Source of the DNA: Deltaproteobacteria bacterium
GTDB taxonomy: Bacteria; Desulfobacterota; Desulfobacteria; Desulfobacterales; JAFDDL01
Length of the DNA stretch: 11,885 nt
Direction of reading: 5' to 3'
NCBI GenBank assembly: GCA_019310865.1
Contig: JAFDDL010000059.1
Span: 1 to 11,885, forward strand
The notes beneath the pieces are model-generated. The model ran no database searches, was not told the origin of the DNA, and saw only the letters and a list, made by a program, of their open reading frames with translations. Positions 1 through 6,689 of the stretch are shown one piece after another; within the stretch, counting starts at the first letter, position 1, and the number at the start of each line of letters is the position of its first letter. The position numbers and the translations under genes are program-made.

Positions 1-1
1 C

Positions 2-988
2 AAGGCCATGGCGGACGGGCACACCCATTACACCCACAGTTTGGGCATTCTAGAGCTTCGAGAGGCCATCTGTCGCCATTACCAAAAGCAATACCACGTT
101 TCGGTGGATCCGGGCCAGGTGATCGTACTCGGCGGCACCTCTCCCGGTTTTTTTCTGTTGCTATCGACCATCATGGAAGTCGGTGATGAGGTGATCATTT
201 CCGACCCCCACTATTGCTGCTATCCGAATTTTATTCATTTCCTCGGTGGAAAAACCGTGACCGTTCCGGTTTCCGAGTCGGACGGCTTTCAGTACCGGGC
301 TGAGGACATTCAGGAAAAAATATCCGATCGCACCTGCGGCATCTTGATCAACTCACCGTCCAACCCCACCGGTAACCTGCTGTCCGAAGACAGAATGCGG
401 GATATTGCAGACCTGTCGCCTTACATCATTTCGGATGAGATCTACCATGGGCTCGTATATGAAGGTGCGGCACATTCCATGCTCGAATTTACCGACCGGG
501 TTTTTACGCTCAACGGCTTTTCAAAATTGTTCGCCATGACCGGTCTTCGACTGGGATATCTCATTGTACCCAAACCGTTCATCCGACCGATTCAGAAAAT
601 CAACCAGAATTTTTTCATTTCGGCAAATGCATCGGTACAGATGGCCGGTATTGCAGCACTTGAAAATGCCGATGCCGATGTGGACCGAATGCGGAAAACA
701 TACGACAAACGCCGTAAGTATATCATCGAGCGCTTGAAGGGGATGGGATTTGGGATCACCGTGGAACCCACGGGCGCCTTTTATGTTTTTGCCAATGCCG
801 GGCACCTGTCCCAAGATTCGCACCAACTGGTGCTCGATATCCTGGAACACGCCCATGTGGCGTGCACGCCGGGGATTGCCTTCGGAACGAATGGGGAAGG
901 GTATCTGCGGTTTTCTTATGCCAACTCGCTGGAAAATATTGCTGAAGGAATGGATCGGCTTGAAGCTTATCTGGCCCGGATCGTATGA
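2..988 (+). CDS. Pyridoxal-phosphate aminotransferase, class I/II (5' truncated by window edge)
   Basis: Fold-type I PLP-dependent aminotransferase that would move an amino group between an amino acid and a 2-oxo acid in the cytoplasm. The frame is open to the left edge. The first ATG (base 8) lies inside a conserved segment (ADGHTHYTHSLGILELREAI) that normally sits some 50-60 residues into such proteins, so it is not the true start. Counting from that Met, the following can be seen: a glycine-rich cofactor loop (GGTSPG, 42-47), NSPSNPTG (115-122), SDEIY with the pyridine-binding Asp143, the Schiff-base Lys173 in NGFSK, Arg181 in the MTGLRLGY context, and Arg301 in GYLRFSY, which should bind the substrate carboxylate. 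All catalytic positions are intact. Substrate specificity cannot be told; aspartate- or alanine-type enzymes look like this. The gene ends 55 bases before engB in the same direction. A short hairpin (994-1009) follows the stop but has no T-run, so read-through into engB is possible. Confidence 0.9.
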   Translation, partial: KAMADGHTHYTHSLGILELREAICRHYQKQYHVSVDPGQVIVLGGTSPGFFLLLSTIMEVGDEVIISDPHYCCYPNFIHFLGGKTVTVPVSESDGFQYRAEDIQEKISDRTCGILINSPSNPTGNLLSEDRMRDIADLSPYIISDEIYHGLVYEGAAHSMLEFTDRVFTLNGFSKLFAMTGLRLGYLIVPKPFIRPIQKINQNFFISANASVQMAGIAALENADADVDRMRKTYDKRRKYIIERLKGMGFGITVEPTGAFYVFANAGHLSQDSHQLVLDILEHAHVACTPGIAFGTNGEGYLRFSYANSLENIAEGMDRLEAYLARIV

Positions 989-1043
989 ATTAAGTCCCCT
1001 GGGTGGGACGTGCGGTTGACCCGATTCAAATGATGGTTGAAAT

Positions 1044-1622
1044 ATGAATGTCATATCCGCTGAATTTGTAACAAGCGCCACGCGGCCAAAACACTACCCC
1101 CCGGCTGATTTCCCGGAAGTGGCTTTTTCCGGACGTTCCAACGTGGGCAAATCGTCCCTGATCAACACCCTGGTCAACCGCAAGTCCCTGGTCAAAACCA
1201 GCCGGACACCGGGCCGGACCCAGCTGATCAATTTCTTTTTGATCAATGGACAATTGAGTTTCGTGGACTTGCCCGGCTATGGTTACGCCAAGGTGCCGGC
1301 ATCGGTTCAAAAACAATGGGGCCCCATGATCGAGACCTATCTGACCGGGCGGGAAAGTCTCAGGGCCGTTGTCGTGCTGATGGATATCCGTCGCAATCCG
1401 GGCGTCGAAGAACAGCATTTGATTGAATGGCTCGATTATCATGGCGTGCCGAGCATCGTGATCTTGACCAAGGCCGATAAGCTCTCGAAGAGCAAACAGC
1501 AAAATCGACGTCGGGCCATTTTGGCGACACTCGGGAATCAGGCGGGCGATCCGATCCTGTTTTCCACCAAGACCCGACTCGGCAAAGATGCCCTCTGGCA
1601 AGCGCTGGCAACGCTGCTGTAG
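1044..1622 (+). CDS. engB: Ribosome-biogenesis GTPase EngB (YsxC/YihA)
   Basis: Small GTPase required for assembly of the large (50S) ribosomal subunit in the bacteria where it has been studied. The 192-residue length is typical. Motifs in order: N-terminal SAEFVTSATRP (5-14), typical of the family; G1/P-loop GRSNVGKS (30-37); G2 region PGRTQ (56-60) with the switch Thr59; G3 DLPG (75-78) followed by YGYAKV; G4 TKAD (142-145), which recognises guanine; and a probable G5 at FST (173-175). The start at 1044 is chosen because the protein then begins exactly where family members do; the upstream Shine-Dalgarno is weak. The gene is followed after 47 bases by era, another ribosome-assembly GTPase in the same direction. 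The two probably belong to one transcription unit, possibly started upstream of the aminotransferase. Confidence 0.95.
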   Translation: MNVISAEFVTSATRPKHYPPADFPEVAFSGRSNVGKSSLINTLVNRKSLVKTSRTPGRTQLINFFLINGQLSFVDLPGYGYAKVPASVQKQWGPMIETYLTGRESLRAVVVLMDIRRNPGVEEQHLIEWLDYHGVPSIVILTKADKLSKSKQQNRRRAILATLGNQAGDPILFSTKTRLGKDALWQALATLL

Positions 1623-1669
1623 CCGGCTGATTTTTTCTCTTCAGCTTTTGAACGTATCATCATTAAACC

Positions 1670-2569
1670 ATGAATCACACATCATCGACATTCAAGTCCG
1701 GCTTCATTGTCATTGTCGGCGCGCCCAATGCCGGCAAATCGACTCTCTTAAATCGCGTGCTGGGTGAAAAAATATCGATTACCAGCCAGCGACCCCAAAC
1801 CACCCGAAACCGAATTCTTGGTGTGATGCACCGCCCCAATGCCCAGCTGGTTTTTATCGACACCCCGGGTATTCATCCCGCCCGACAGACCTTGAATGTT
1901 CGAATCGTGGACCAGGCTGTATCGGCCATGGGCGATGGGGATCTGGTATTGTTTGTGGTGGATGCAGCCCAATCGGACCTGGATGCCGAAGCGCTGCTTT
2001 TAAAGAAATTAAAGGCCACATCCAAACCAGCGGTACTGGCCCTGAACAAAATCGATCTGGTTGATAAACCGGAACTGCTTTCCCGGTTGGACAAGTGGCA
2101 AAATCAGCATGACTTTGCGGATATGGTGCCCATTTCAGCCACACGAGGGACCCAGGTGGATGTCCTGATTCAGGCAATGGAAAAGCTGCTTCCCGATGGC
2201 CCGCCGTTTTTTGAGGAAGATATGCTCACTGATTTGCCCCAGCGGTTTCTTGCAGCGGAAATCATTCGCGAAAAGGTGTTTCGAATGACCGGGCAGGAGA
2301 TTCCCTATTCCACGGCGGTAACCGTAACCGACTTTTCAAAAAAAGACCGCGGGCGTATCGTTCACATTCATGCAACCATCCACCTGGAGCGAGATTCCCA
2401 AAAGGGAATCGTCATCGGCAAGGGTGGCCGGAAGTTGGGCCAGATCGGTGAGGCCGCCCGAAAGTCCATCGAGCAAATGCTGGAAACCAAAGTATTTTTA
2501 AAACTTTTGGTGCGGATTCAAAAAAACTGGAGCCGGGATACCAAGGCGCTGCGAAAATTCGGCTATTGA
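1670..2569 (+). CDS. era: GTPase Era, 16S rRNA-binding, 30S maturation
   Basis: Era binds the 3' end of 16S rRNA through a KH domain and couples GTP hydrolysis to maturation of the 30S subunit. It is 299 residues, the usual length. GTPase domain: G1 GAPNAGKS (17-24), switch-I QTTR (43-46), G3 DTPG (64-67) followed by IHPA, G4 NKID (126-129), G5 SAT (156-158). KH domain from about 200 to the end, with the IGKGGRKL loop (249-256), and the family's typical C-terminus (NW near 286-287, KFGY at the end). All key residues are present. No clear Shine-Dalgarno precedes the ATG, but the start fits the family: the FKSGF segment comes just before the first strand. The stop codon TGA overlaps the ATG of the ATP-grasp gene by one base, so that gene is probably translationally coupled to era. 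Confidence 0.96.
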   Translation: MNHTSSTFKSGFIVIVGAPNAGKSTLLNRVLGEKISITSQRPQTTRNRILGVMHRPNAQLVFIDTPGIHPARQTLNVRIVDQAVSAMGDGDLVLFVVDAAQSDLDAEALLLKKLKATSKPAVLALNKIDLVDKPELLSRLDKWQNQHDFADMVPISATRGTQVDVLIQAMEKLLPDGPPFFEEDMLTDLPQRFLAAEIIREKVFRMTGQEIPYSTAVTVTDFSKKDRGRIVHIHATIHLERDSQKGIVIGKGGRKLGQIGEAARKSIEQMLETKVFLKLLVRIQKNWSRDTKALRKFGY

Positions 2570-3450
2570 TGATTCTATCCTTTCATCCCATCATCGTTGG
2601 AGACGAAAACCGACTGTGTGCCGGACGCCGCCCGGATGGACGGGATTTGTCGGCCATCCGGGCCGCTGACGCCGTTATATTGCCCCAGGGATGCTATCCG
2701 GTGCTTTTTGAGATGGTTCGGCAAAATTGCGCCCATTTTTTTCCGGACTACACCTGCCGTTTTGACTATCCCGGAAAAATCAGCCAGTCAGAACTTTTCC
2801 GTAAACTGGAAATCGATCATCCGGACACCCAGGCATTTACCTCGTTGGAAACGTTTTATCATCGATACGACCGGCGGTTGGATTGTGCCCGGCTTCAATT
2901 TCCCCTTGTCTTTAAATTCGATTGGGGTGGAGAGGGCCATGGGGTTTATCGAGTCGATGATCCGCAACAGCTTTTGAACCTACTGGACAAGGCAGCCGAA
3001 TCGGAAAAAACCGGTCAGTCCGGATTTCTTCTTCAACGCCTGATTCCCGATGGCGGCCGGGCCTTGCGGGTGGTGGTCATTGGCGAGACGATTCTTTCCT
3101 ATTGGCGAGTGCAGTCGGATGAAAATCAATTCTGCGCTAATCTGGCTACCGGGGCCACCATTGATTCTACAGGCCTGCCGGGTTTGCAACAGGCCGGTCG
3201 AAAGGCCGCCCGGCTGCTATCCGGGTGCACCGGAATCAATCTGGCCGGCATTGATTTCTTGTTTGATACAACCGTTTCGCAGGCTGATTCGAAGTCCACG
3301 CCGCTGATTTTGGAGATCAACTATTTTTTCGGTAGACGCGGTATCGGCGATTCCAATACCTATTACACCTTACTGCGATCAGAAATTGTTAAATGGCTTC
3401 AATCCATTCATCTGCCGACCGAAACCGTGGCTCAAGCTTCGCTGGAGTAA
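2569..3450 (+). CDS. Uncharacterised ATP-grasp (RimK/GshB-like) ligase
   Basis: 293-residue protein of the ATP-grasp fold, whose members join a carboxylate to an amine (or a similar nucleophile) through an acyl-phosphate. Visible features, counted from the ATG at 2569: an N-terminal pre-ATP-grasp part (1-110); Lys116 in PLVFKFDW followed by the glycine loop GGEGHG (120-125), which bind ATP; RALRVVVIG (164-172); GIDFLF with Asp229; and LEIN with Glu249 and Asn251, the usual metal ligands. These residues suggest a working enzyme. A TTG three bases earlier (2566) is an alternative start; the ATG is preferred because it forms a TGATG overlap with the era stop. The substrate cannot be read from the sequence. 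RimK-type members add glutamate to ribosomal protein S6, and the coupling to era would fit a ribosome-linked role, but that is inference. Other members make small peptides or glutathione-like compounds. An HNH gene follows after 23 bases. Confidence 0.85.
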   Translation: MILSFHPIIVGDENRLCAGRRPDGRDLSAIRAADAVILPQGCYPVLFEMVRQNCAHFFPDYTCRFDYPGKISQSELFRKLEIDHPDTQAFTSLETFYHRYDRRLDCARLQFPLVFKFDWGGEGHGVYRVDDPQQLLNLLDKAAESEKTGQSGFLLQRLIPDGGRALRVVVIGETILSYWRVQSDENQFCANLATGATIDSTGLPGLQQAGRKAARLLSGCTGINLAGIDFLFDTTVSQADSKSTPLILEINYFFGRRGIGDSNTYYTLLRSEIVKWLQSIHLPTETVAQASLE

Positions 3451-3473
3451 ATTCAAGCAAAAAAGGGGCGCGT

Positions 3474-3779
3474 ATGAGCATAATTTCATTTGACTGGGAT
3501 GACCGGGACATCAAACGCGAGCGCCGGCGGGCCCGGGATTTGCGCGACACCCAGTGGTGGAAGCGAAAGCTCGCCAAAGGACTTTGCCATTACTGCAATG
3601 CGGCCATATTGCCCAAGGAACTGACCATGGACCATATTGTTCCGCTGTCCAGGGGCGGACGATCCACCAAAGGAAATGTTGTGGCTTGCTGCAAGGACTG
3701 CAACAATAAAAAAAAGCATCTGTTGCCCATGGAATGGGAAGTTTATCTTGAATCGATCCAAAAGGATTCAGAGCCCTGA
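3474..3779 (+). CDS. Small HNH endonuclease-domain protein
   Basis: 101-residue protein consisting almost only of an HNH (His-Me finger) nuclease domain. Two zinc-binding pairs are visible, CHYC (38-41) and CKDC (73-76). Between them lies the core DHIVPLSRGG with Asp53-His54, then Asn68 in GNVV, and CNNKKK closing the motif. The N-terminus is very basic (KRERRRARDLR), suiting nucleic-acid binding. The start at 3474 is chosen because an AGGGG Shine-Dalgarno sits seven bases upstream; a longer open frame from 3393 would run back into the ATP-grasp gene. Free-standing HNH proteins of this size are common in free-living bacteria. They may be involved in DNA repair or defence, but no specific role can be assigned here. 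There is no terminase, methylase or intron next to it, so a phage, restriction or homing role is not supported by context. Confidence 0.85.
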   Translation: MSIISFDWDDRDIKRERRRARDLRDTQWWKRKLAKGLCHYCNAAILPKELTMDHIVPLSRGGRSTKGNVVACCKDCNNKKKHLLPMEWEVYLESIQKDSEP

Positions 3780-3819
3780 CGTCAGTCCGGTCTGCCGGCC
3801 GGTTTCGGCTGATTTGCAC

Positions 3820-3849
3820 TTGACAGGGCGACTGTTTGGATGCTATCGA
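3820..3849 (+). promoter_or_regulatory. Probable sigma70 promoter of tRNA-Val(GAC)
   Basis: A perfect -35 box TTGACA (3820-3825) is followed after 18 bases by TATCGA (3844-3849), with an extended -10 TG two bases upstream (TGCTATCGA). Transcription would start near 3856, a few bases before the tRNA. The -10 is imperfect, but the position relative to the tRNA is right. Confidence 0.55.
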
Positions 3850-3863
3850 CTCATTCACCATAA

Positions 3864-3938
3864 AGGCACGTAGCTCAGGGGGAGAGCGCTACCCTGACAC
3901 GGTAGAAGTCGGGAGTTCAAATCTCCCCGTGCCTACCA
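3864..3938 (+). tRNA. tRNA-Val(GAC)
   Basis: A complete 75-nt cloverleaf with encoded CCA. Acceptor AGGCACG (3864-3870) pairs with CGTGCCT (3928-3934), with discriminator A3935 and CCA 3936-3938. D-stem GCTC/GAGC (3873-3876/3884-3887); anticodon stem CTACC/GGTAG (3889-3893/3901-3905) with loop CTGACAC, giving anticodon GAC (3896-3898); T-stem GGGAG/CTCCC with loop TTCAAAT. Every stem is fully paired. GAC reads GTC and GTT valine codons. It is a single gene with its own likely promoter; the other valine isoacceptor (TAC) is at 10035-10110. Confidence 0.96.
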
Positions 3939-3950
3939 GTAAAATCTAAA

Positions 3951-4023
3951 GGGGTCGCATCTTAATTATTAAGTATTCATAACCAATAGTTAATAATTAA
4001 GATGCGACCCCGAATGCGACCCC
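3951..4023. repeat. Long palindrome with extra end motif (REP/MITE-like)
   Basis: Left arm 3951-3972 begins GGGGTCGCATCTTAATTATT and is the exact reverse complement of the right arm 3990-4011: 22 bp without mismatch. Four more pairs form inside after one G/G mismatch, leaving a seven-base loop. Each arm is GC-rich at the outside and AT-rich inside. The outer motif ATGCGACCCC occurs a second time in direct orientation at 4014-4023, twelve bases after the copy ending the right arm (4002-4011). The element sits 13 bases after a tRNA and 8 bases from the stop of the converging transporter gene, so it may also act as a transcription barrier for both. No transposase is in the window. Its symmetry and the repeated end motif suggest a palindromic element of the REP type mobilised by a RAYT/IS200-like transposase elsewhere in the genome. 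That origin is inference. Confidence 0.7.
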
Positions 4024-4030
4024 AAACGGC

Positions 4031-5227
4031 TTAAACGGATAGTTTCCGCCACTTCAACAGATGCCCCACGAAAATGCCGATGACAAAACCCACTGCCAGA
4101 TTGGATGCCAGGGTAATGCCAAGCATTAATGTTGCGACAAAATAGTCTTTTCGAGTATCGAGATCCATAATGGTCAGGGTTAACTGTGCACCGGAAAAAA
4201 TCAGCAGTATTCCCAGAATGGACATGGGAAGCAAGTTGAAGAAGCTGAGAATCCGGTCCCCGAGGATTACGGCCAACAGTACGAAAATAGATCCGATCAT
4301 CAGGTTTGATCCAGCTGTGCGTGCGCCAAACCGGTAGTGAGCGGCCAGCCCCCCCGCGCCGTGACAAAGCGGCATGCCCCCGAAGCAGAAGCTTAAAAAG
4401 CATGCAACGGCCATGCTCAGGCAGGCATTTCGATTGGACACCTTTGATGAGCGATCTTTAAAATACGACTTGGACAGATCCGTGTACGCCAGCACGGCAT
4501 TACCGATGGTCATTGGAAACTGGGGAAGCACCAGGATAAACAGTGCAAAGGTAAAATCAGCCCGTTGGGGAAAGGCGAAGGGCAAAACATCCGGTAGGTT
4601 GAATCCGAGACCGCTTCCAAGATCAACTCTGGCGCCAAGCAGTAATCCCACCAAAAGTCCCCCTGAGACGATACACAAACACGCGGGAAATTTTTGGTTG
4701 TCCAGCAAAATCAATCCAACAATACCACCGAGCACACCAACTAAAAGACCGACTGGAATGGGCCCGAGGAACTGAATGGTCAGATACGGCTCCGCAGCAT
4801 TTTGAAGTGTTTGAAACGCTGATGCTCCGATTATGAAATTGACCCCACCTGAAATCAGCAGGGCCCCGGTGGATAGCTGCACACCGCGAATGACGGATTT
4901 AAGTGTATATTTTTTAATGATATCAATGGCCCCGGTTAATCCGACAATCAGGAGTAACACAGCCATTAACAGTGATGATGCCAATACTTGTGAGGCAGTC
5001 ATGGCTGCTGCAATCGAATAGGCACCAATGACTTTCATCGGTTGAACCGGAACCGTTATGCCGAAAAACAGTCCCGAGAGGATGTAAAAAACACCGATTG
5101 AGAAAAACAGTCCGAGCGGATTGAGACCATTGATCAACACCATTGCGATGGCGATGGGCAGCAATGTGCCAAGATCACCCAAAGACCCTGCCAATTCCAT
5201 TCGATCGAACTTAAAGCGTTCAGACAT
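4031..5227 (-). CDS. MOT1-family molybdate/sulfate transporter
   Basis: 398-residue, very hydrophobic inner-membrane protein with about ten to eleven membrane segments in two related halves. Family signatures, by residue: ELAGSLGDLGTLLP (11-24), PVQPMK (60-65), LPQFPMTIGNAVLA (234-247) and GGMPLCHGAGG (283-293) followed by YRFGART. These mark the MOT1 group of molybdate transporters, a branch related to SulP sulfate permeases but without the C-terminal STAS domain, and none is present here. It would import molybdate for molybdenum- or tungsten-cofactor enzymes; sulfate cannot be excluded. The start at 5227 places the first conserved segment at residue 11, as expected, though the Shine-Dalgarno is poor. 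The gene lies 127 bases downstream of tldE on the same strand and may be co-transcribed with tldD-tldE. An inverted repeat (5270-5320) is in the gap. It ends against the palindrome at 3951-4023. Confidence 0.88.
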   Translation of the reverse strand: MSERFKFDRMELAGSLGDLGTLLPIAIAMVLINGLNPLGLFFSIGVFYILSGLFFGITVPVQPMKVIGAYSIAAAMTASQVLASSLLMAVLLLIVGLTGAIDIIKKYTLKSVIRGVQLSTGALLISGGVNFIIGASAFQTLQNAAEPYLTIQFLGPIPVGLLVGVLGGIVGLILLDNQKFPACLCIVSGGLLVGLLLGARVDLGSGLGFNLPDVLPFAFPQRADFTFALFILVLPQFPMTIGNAVLAYTDLSKSYFKDRSSKVSNRNACLSMAVACFLSFCFGGMPLCHGAGGLAAHYRFGARTAGSNLMIGSIFVLLAVILGDRILSFFNLLPMSILGILLIFSGAQLTLTIMDLDTRKDYFVATLMLGITLASNLAVGFVIGIFVGHLLKWRKLSV

Positions 5228-5269
5228 AAGGCAGCCCGATTATCTCAATACAACAGCGAGTTAAACCCT

Positions 5270-5320
5270 CATGCCATCATGGGGCAGGAGAGATAATTTA
5301 GCAAGGCGTTTGATGGCATG
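5270..5320 (-). other. Inverted repeat in the leader of the MOT1-family gene
   Basis: CATGCCATCA (5270-5279) and TGATGGCATG (5311-5320) are perfect 10-bp inverted arms around a 31-base loop. Letting one base bulge adds four pairs (CCTC/GAGG). It lies between the tldE stop and the transporter start, 43 bases before the latter. There is no T-run after it on the minus strand, so it is not an ordinary terminator. It could be a leader structure controlling the transporter, an mRNA-stability element or an operator. No known riboswitch was recognised. Confidence 0.45.
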
Positions 5321-5354
5321 GAGGATATATTTTACGCCGGCTGTATGACGGCCA

Positions 5355-6689
5355 TTACGATTGCTTGGTCGCGACGCTCACATCGTCCACCAGGACGGCC
5401 GGGCAGCGCCAGATACCCAGCCCGTTCACCGGGGGCGCACCGGCACCATGCAGGCGATTTTCCATGGCCACGATGTTATGAGGCGTTTCGTAAATATTGC
5501 CTGCCACCATGGCGTCTTTGACATGCCCGACGATTTTGCCGCCTTGTACATACAAGCCGGGAGACAGACCCACAGAAAAGTCGCCGGCCGGAATATTGCC
5601 GGTATGACCGCCGAGGTCTCCGGCAACGATGATGCCGCTGTCCATGGACGCAATCATTTCCGACAAGCTTTGATCCCCCGGTTCGACCATCAGGTGTTGC
5701 AGAGCAGGGGCGGGTTTGAAGGAAATCGGGTCTCCTGCATACCCCATCTTGTAGCCATGCCCGGTGGGATTGATACCGAGCTTTCCGGCGTAGAGGCGGT
5801 CTGTGAAAATATTTTCCAGGATGCCGTTTTTAACAAGCGACATGGGCTCACACGGGGTTCCCTCGTCATCAAAGGCCCGGGCGCCCGGATGGGCATCGGC
5901 CAGGGGGGTGTCCTGCACCGTGAGTTTAGAATCGAGAATCTTTTCACCGATTTTATCGCCAAGGGGGGATTGTTTATGGAAAATCATCTGGGCGTTGGTC
6001 CCGGCAACAATCCGCATGAGCAGGGTGGTGACGGTTTCCGGAAGAAAGAGAACGGGCATGTTCCCGCCTTTGGGCCGGGCTTCTTTTTCAGCGGCATTAA
6101 ACAATGCGACGATGTGCTCGATGGATTCATCGGGTATTTCACAGAAGGTTTTTCCGGTAAAGCCCCGGGATATGTTGGCAAATGAGCCGGGGAAAAGCAG
6201 CATGGGGTTGAAAACATACTCGCTGCAGCGCGATTGCAGGTCTGCCCCAAGGCTATTTAGAATCCGGGTTTGCGTTTGGGTAAAGGTTGTCGTCGCCATC
6301 AGTTGCCCGGCGGATTTTTCCTGGAGCAGATCACCAACCCGCCGGCATTCATTTGCCAGGGTCTCGCTCGTTGTGGATTCCGAGGCCGGATCAAATGTGT
6401 CCAGAGATGGAACCGCCGGCGTGTTTGCAAAGGATGCGGGTGCTTCAGCACCGCCGTTAAGGGCGTTTCGTGCATTTTGGATCAGGTTGTCCCTGTTCTT
6501 CAGGTTCTTGGTATAGCTGAATCCCAGCTTGCCGTCTTTGATGATTCGAAGTGTGACGCCGGACTGAATCGCCTGTTCGATATTATTTAATTTCGCGTTT
6601 TGAAAATAAACGGTGCTCGTCTCGGATTGAACTGAATATACTTCGGCCTGATCGCAGACCTTTTTCGCCATCTGAAGTAGTTTTTCCAT
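5355..6689 (-). CDS. tldE: TldE (PmbA), non-catalytic subunit of TldD/TldE protease
   Basis: 444-residue partner of TldD. In enterobacteria the TldD-TldE heterodimer trims the leader from microcin B17 and degrades unfolded peptides and the CcdA antitoxin; in most bacteria the natural substrate is unknown. The protein has the family layout: an N-terminal domain with the AEVYSVQSET segment near 15-25, a central part (FLPETVTTLLMRIVAGTNAQ), and a C-terminal GHTGNIPAGDFSVGLSPG region ending in PAVLVDDVSVATKQ. As usual for TldE, the HExxxH zinc motif is absent; this defines the subunit and is not damage. Its ATG shares one base with the tldD TAA stop. Its Shine-Dalgarno GGAGGTG (6694-6700) lies inside the last codons of tldD, so the subunits are probably translated in a coupled, equal-ratio way. 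Confidence 0.93.
   Translation of the reverse strand: MEKLLQMAKKVCDQAEVYSVQSETSTVYFQNAKLNNIEQAIQSGVTLRIIKDGKLGFSYTKNLKNRDNLIQNARNALNGGAEAPASFANTPAVPSLDTFDPASESTTSETLANECRRVGDLLQEKSAGQLMATTTFTQTQTRILNSLGADLQSRCSEYVFNPMLLFPGSFANISRGFTGKTFCEIPDESIEHIVALFNAAEKEARPKGGNMPVLFLPETVTTLLMRIVAGTNAQMIFHKQSPLGDKIGEKILDSKLTVQDTPLADAHPGARAFDDEGTPCEPMSLVKNGILENIFTDRLYAGKLGINPTGHGYKMGYAGDPISFKPAPALQHLMVEPGDQSLSEMIASMDSGIIVAGDLGGHTGNIPAGDFSVGLSPGLYVQGGKIVGHVKDAMVAGNIYETPHNIVAMENRLHGAGAPPVNGLGIWRCPAVLVDDVSVATKQS

Noticed and set aside
994..1009. Hairpin GTCCC/GGGAC after the aminotransferase as a terminator
   Set aside because: Only five pairs and no T-run; too weak to call a terminator.
1026..1601. Long minus-strand frame (191 codons) opposite engB
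   Set aside because: It overlaps a certain gene over nearly its whole length and shows no known family; a shadow of GC-rich codons. The same holds for the long plus-strand frames opposite tldE (5361-6516).
3787..3798. Short hairpin CCGG-TCTG-CCGG after the HNH gene as a terminator
   Set aside because: Only four pairs and no T-run; more likely chance in a GC-rich stretch before the tRNA promoter.
3951..4023. CRISPR-like repeat
   Set aside because: One palindrome and one short direct copy do not make a spaced array; no cas genes are present.
4031..5354. Known molybdenum-cofactor riboswitch or ModE operator before the transporter
   Set aside because: Only one long-range inverted repeat is visible; I could not match either consensus, so only an unnamed structure is reported.
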